A DNA stretch of 34,162 bases from Anaerolineaceae bacterium. GTDB lineage: Bacteria > Chloroflexota > Anaerolineae > Anaerolineales > Villigracilaceae. The position numbers and the translations under genes are program-made. The notes beneath the pieces are model-generated. The model was not told the DNA's origin, made no database searches, and saw only the letters and a program-made list of their open reading frames with translations. Positions 31,606 through 34,162 of this stretch are shown in pieces (position 1 is the first letter of the stretch; each line of letters opens with the position of its first letter). The stretch is from assembly GCA_003598975.1 (NCBI GenBank), contig QZIJ01000140.1, forward strand, positions 1-34,162. The letters are read 5' to 3'.

Positions 31606-32025
31606 ATGTCACAATTCCACTTCCACCATCCCATCGAAGTCCGCTATGGTGATCTCGACCCGCAGGGTCACCTCAACAACGCCAAATACGTGACCTTCTT
31701 CGAGCAGGCGCGCATTCAGTACATCAAACATCTCGGCTTATTCAAGGAAGGCCAATCGTTCATGGACATTGGCGTCATCCTGGCAGATGTTCACATTGCG
31801 TACAAGAAACCGGTCGAGTGGGGGACGCCCGTCAAAGTGGGCGTGCGGACGCTGAAGATTGGCAACAAATCCATGACCGTGGAGCAGACCGTTGTCCACG
31901 CAGAGACGGAGGAGTTGTTCGCCATCGGGGAGGTGGTCATGGTCGCGTACGATTATCGCATCGGAAAATCCATTCCGATCTCGCAGGAGTGGCGGGATGC
32001 AGTTCACAGATTGGAGGGAGTATGA
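31606..32025 (+). CDS. 4HBT-family acyl-CoA thioesterase (YbgC-like)
   Basis: A 139-residue hotdog thioesterase. VRYGDLDPQGHLNNAKYVTFFEQARI is the YbgC/4HBT active-site signature, with the Asp and H-x-NN. The remainder is the usual beta-sheet (VGVRTLKIGNKSMTVEQTV, AIGEVVMVAYD). It would release CoA from short or aromatic acyl-CoA. Its stop overlaps the oxidoreductase start (ATGA), so the two are coupled. Confidence 0.88.
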   Translation: MSQFHFHHPIEVRYGDLDPQGHLNNAKYVTFFEQARIQYIKHLGLFKEGQSFMDIGVILADVHIAYKKPVEWGTPVKVGVRTLKIGNKSMTVEQTVVHAETEELFAIGEVVMVAYDYRIGKSIPISQEWRDAVHRLEGV

Positions 32026-33017
32026 AATTCGATGCCGCACTACCCATCGTTCAACTGAAGGATGTCCCTGCCATTGCCAAAGCCGCAGAAGCGATCGGCT
32101 TCGATGTGCTGTGGACATCGGAGACACAGCATGATCCCTTTTTGCCCTGCACGTTGATTGCCGAGCACACGGACAGACTCAACTTTGGGACAGCCATTGC
32201 CGTCTCATTCTCGCGCTCGCCCGCCAATCTCGCGTACACCGCCTGGGACCTGGCCGCGCAATCAGGTGGACGGTTCATCCTCGGTCTGGGCACACAGGTC
32301 AAGGCGCACATCGAACGAAGGTTCGGGATGCCGTGGCCTGAGTCGGTGATGGGGAAACTCCGCGAGCAGATCCAGGTCATTCGTGCTTTTTGGGATTGCT
32401 GGCAGAACGGGACGAAACTCAACTTCCGCGGCGAATATTACAAGATCAGTTTGATGTCGCCGTTCTTCAATGGGGGGGCGATTGAGAACCCAAATATTCC
32501 GATCTACATCGCGGGTGTCAACACAAAACTGGCGCAACTGGCGGGGGAACTCTGTGAAGGGTTCCACGCGCACCCGTTCCACAGTCCGCGCTATTTGCGG
32601 GAGGTGATTCTGCCCGCGATTGGGGATGGTGCGAAAAAAGCAGAGAGCGGAAAACAAAAAACAAAAATCTCGGCGACCGCGTTCGTGGCGACCTCTCCCG
32701 AAGAGGAAGCCTTCGCACGGATGCAGATTTCGTTCTACGCGTCAACTCCATCTTATCGAGCCGTCATGGACCTCCACGGCTGGGGCGAAACTGCCGAGAA
32801 GTTGTCGGGCTTCGCCGCGAAAGGGGAGTGGGCCGAGATGCCCATGCTCATCACCGACGAGATGCTGGGCGAATTCTGCCTTCGCACTACGCCTGAACGT
32901 CTGGCCGCGGACTTGAAATCCCGCTACAACGGCCTCGCGGACAGGTTGACTCTGTACACGCCCTTTGTCCCCGGTGAGAAGGATGATTGGTGGAGAAATC
33001 TGGTCCAGAGTTTCTAA
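32022..33017 (+). CDS. Luciferase-like (LLM) flavin/F420-dependent oxidoreductase
   Basis: A 331-residue TIM-barrel oxidoreductase of the luciferase-like monooxygenase family. IGFDVLWTSETQHDPF, GTAIAVSFSRSPANLAYTAWDLAAQSGGRFILGLGTQ and IYIAGVNTKLAQLAGELCEGF are the typical segments; it resembles the TIGR03617-type F420 group. Whether it uses F420 or FMN cannot be settled here. Residues around 205-218 (KKAESGKQKTKIS) are coded by an A-rich AAAACAAAAAACAAAAA tract and look like a repeat insertion in a loop. GGAGGGAG lies four bases before the ATG. Confidence 0.87.
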   Translation: MKFDAALPIVQLKDVPAIAKAAEAIGFDVLWTSETQHDPFLPCTLIAEHTDRLNFGTAIAVSFSRSPANLAYTAWDLAAQSGGRFILGLGTQVKAHIERRFGMPWPESVMGKLREQIQVIRAFWDCWQNGTKLNFRGEYYKISLMSPFFNGGAIENPNIPIYIAGVNTKLAQLAGELCEGFHAHPFHSPRYLREVILPAIGDGAKKAESGKQKTKISATAFVATSPEEEAFARMQISFYASTPSYRAVMDLHGWGETAEKLSGFAAKGEWAEMPMLITDEMLGEFCLRTTPERLAADLKSRYNGLADRLTLYTPFVPGEKDDWWRNLVQSF

Positions 33018-33035
33018 CTTGCTCGCATAATAAAG

Positions 33036-33064
33036 AAAGGCGCCCTCGAAATGAGAGCGCCTTT
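33036..33064. terminator. Bidirectional terminator between LLM and icd genes
   Basis: AAAGGCGCCCTC (33036-33047) and GAGAGCGCCTTT (33053-33064) pair with one mismatch and a five-base loop, with A/T tracts on both sides for the converging genes. Confidence 0.85.
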
Positions 33065-33087
33065 TACGTTTTACTCGTTACGTTTTT

Positions 33088-34162
33088 CTACATGTGCTTG
33101 ATGATCGCGTCGCCGAACTCCGAGCACTTGACCTCGGTCGCGCCTTCCATCAGGCGGGCGAAATCGTAGGTGACGGTTTTTGCGGCGACCGCGCCTTCCA
33201 TGCCCTTGACGATCAGGTCAGCGGCTTCGCCCCAGCCCATGTAGCGGAGCATCATCTCGCCAGAGAGGATGACCGAGCCGGGATTGACCTTGTCGAGGTC
33301 AGCGTACTTGGGCGCGGTGCCGTGAGTCGCTTCGAAGATGGCGTGACCGGTCACGTAGTTGATGTTCGCACCGGGCGCGATGCCAATCCCGCCGACTTGC
33401 GCGGCCAACGCGTCGGATAGATAATCGCCGTTGAGATTCAAAGTGGCGATCACATCGTAGTCGCGCGGACGGATGAGGGTAAATTGAAGCGAGACGTCGG
33501 CGATGGAGTCCTTGATCAGAAGCATCTTTTTCCATTTGCCGTCGCCGTGGGTGTCCCACAGTTTCAGCGCCTCTTCCACTTCCTGCTTGATGTCGTTCTG
33601 CTGGGCGGGGCTCATCATGTCGAAGCCAGGATCAATCATCTTGGCGTTTTCTTCGACAGTGAGATTGGGCTTGGATTCCTTGTTGCCGAGGATCCAGGTC
33701 TCGCGTTCGGTGACGATGCGATTGCGGAACTCGCGCTTGGCGAGCGCGTAACCCCAATCCTTGAATGCGCCTTCGGTGAACTTCATGATGTTGCCCTTGT
33801 GGACGAAATTCACGCTCTTGCGGTTGTTATCCAACGACCATTGGATGGCGGCGCGCACGAGGCGCTCGGTGCCTTCGACGGAAACTGGCTTGATGCCGAT
33901 GCCCGCCGTGTCGGGGAAGCGCATCTTGGCATATTCCTTCGGGAAGGATTCCTTGAAAAGCGATTTAAATTTCTTGTTCTCTTCGGTTCCGTATTGGAAC
34001 TCAATACCGGTGTAAATATCTTCGGTGTTCTCGCGGAAGATGACCATATCCACGTATTCGGGATGCAATACGGGCGAGGGCACACCCTTATACCAGCGGA
34101 CGGGGCGCTGGCAAACGTACAAGTCCAGCAGTTTGCGGAGTTGGACGTTCAGCGAGCGGATG
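33088..34162 (-). CDS. icd: NADP-type isocitrate dehydrogenase, 5' end beyond the window
   Basis: The C-terminal 357 or so residues of isocitrate dehydrogenase, the TCA enzyme making 2-oxoglutarate. The frame is open to the window edge ([21 protein letters not shown]). Conserved parts: [36 protein letters not shown], the Tyr/Asp region [20 protein letters not shown], and [12 protein letters not shown]. Sequence is closest to the bacterial homodimeric (E. coli-like) type. It ends in IIKHM, and a shared terminator follows. Confidence 0.95.
   Translation of the reverse strand, partial: IRSLNVQLRKLLDLYVCQRPVRWYKGVPSPVLHPEYVDMVIFRENTEDIYTGIEFQYGTEENKKFKSLFKESFPKEYAKMRFPDTAGIGIKPVSVEGTERLVRAAIQWSLDNNRKSVNFVHKGNIMKFTEGAFKDWGYALAKREFRNRIVTERETWILGNKESKPNLTVEENAKMIDPGFDMMSPAQQNDIKQEVEEALKLWDTHGDGKWKKMLLIKDSIADVSLQFTLIRPRDYDVIATLNLNGDYLSDALAAQVGGIGIAPGANINYVTGHAIFEATHGTAPKYADLDKVNPGSVILSGEMMLRYMGWGEAADLIVKGMEGAVAAKTVTYDFARLMEGATEVKCSEFGDAIIKHM

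Overview
The window looks like the chromosome of an Anaerolineae-type Chloroflexota bacterium. This is inferred from gene content: a GatCA amidotransferase, type II NADH dehydrogenase, creatininase-family hydrolase, luciferase-like (F420/flavin) oxidoreductase, S9 peptidase, proline-rich lipoproteins and a Ser/Thr kinase fused to a PQQ-type propeller. The high GC of most genes and the very large load of short palindromic intergenic repeats fit as well. No marker here fixes the genus. No gap without a gene exceeds 300 bases.

Layout. 1-160: tRNA-Pro(TGG) on the minus strand, followed by a partial, interrupted duplicate of its own 3' end. 246-4750 (+): esterase-like lipoprotein, gatC, gatA, galE and an M50 metalloprotease, then a terminator. 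4878-6122 (+): type II NADH dehydrogenase with its own consensus promoter. 6138-13452 (-): a long minus run with a DUF6504-like protein, three unrecognised exported proteins (Cys-rich, single-TM, lipoprotein), a YbaK-like deacylase, a DUF3592-like protein, a PaaI-type thioesterase, and a three-gene block of a Clp-fold serine proteinase with a membrane TPR protein and a second membrane protein. 13516-16497 (+): folK, a 2-amino-3-ketobutyrate CoA ligase, a small membrane protein and a REP-associated-type tyrosine transposase carrying an internal in-frame tandem repeat. 16564-23017 (-): an Hsp20 gene and then a tight six-gene signalling operon of Ser/Thr kinase-propeller, PP2C phosphatase, J-domain/vWA fusion, zinc-ribbon/FHA protein, an 80-residue protein and an OmpR-type regulator. 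23229-26247 (+): a two-domain VOC dioxygenase-like protein and an S9 peptidase. 26342-28234 (+): an AT-rich two-gene insert with a near-consensus promoter, encoding an unrecognised helical/Gly-Asn-rich protein and a membrane J-domain protein. 28253-33017 (+): a creatininase-family protein with a degenerate extra N-terminal half, an MBL-fold hydrolase, a Crp/Fnr regulator, a 4HBT thioesterase and a luciferase-like oxidoreductase. 33088 to the window end (-): the 3' part of isocitrate dehydrogenase.

Two themes run across the window. First, several families of short palindromic repeats lie between genes, and some sit in frame inside genes. The clearest is a 33-base palindrome read as TSEVSxTSEV in two unrelated proteins with a compensatory base-pair change; other cases lie in gatA, the folK tail, the transposase and the oxidoreductase. 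Second, several genes have a TATAAT-like hexamer 6-9 bases before the start codon and no Shine-Dalgarno sequence, suggesting leaderless mRNAs alongside conventional leadered genes.

Best candidates for undescribed systems: the AT-rich pair at 26493-28234, the kinase/phosphatase/J-vWA/FHA operon, and the SDH-type proteinase with its two membrane partners. Their functions are inference from domains and gene order only.
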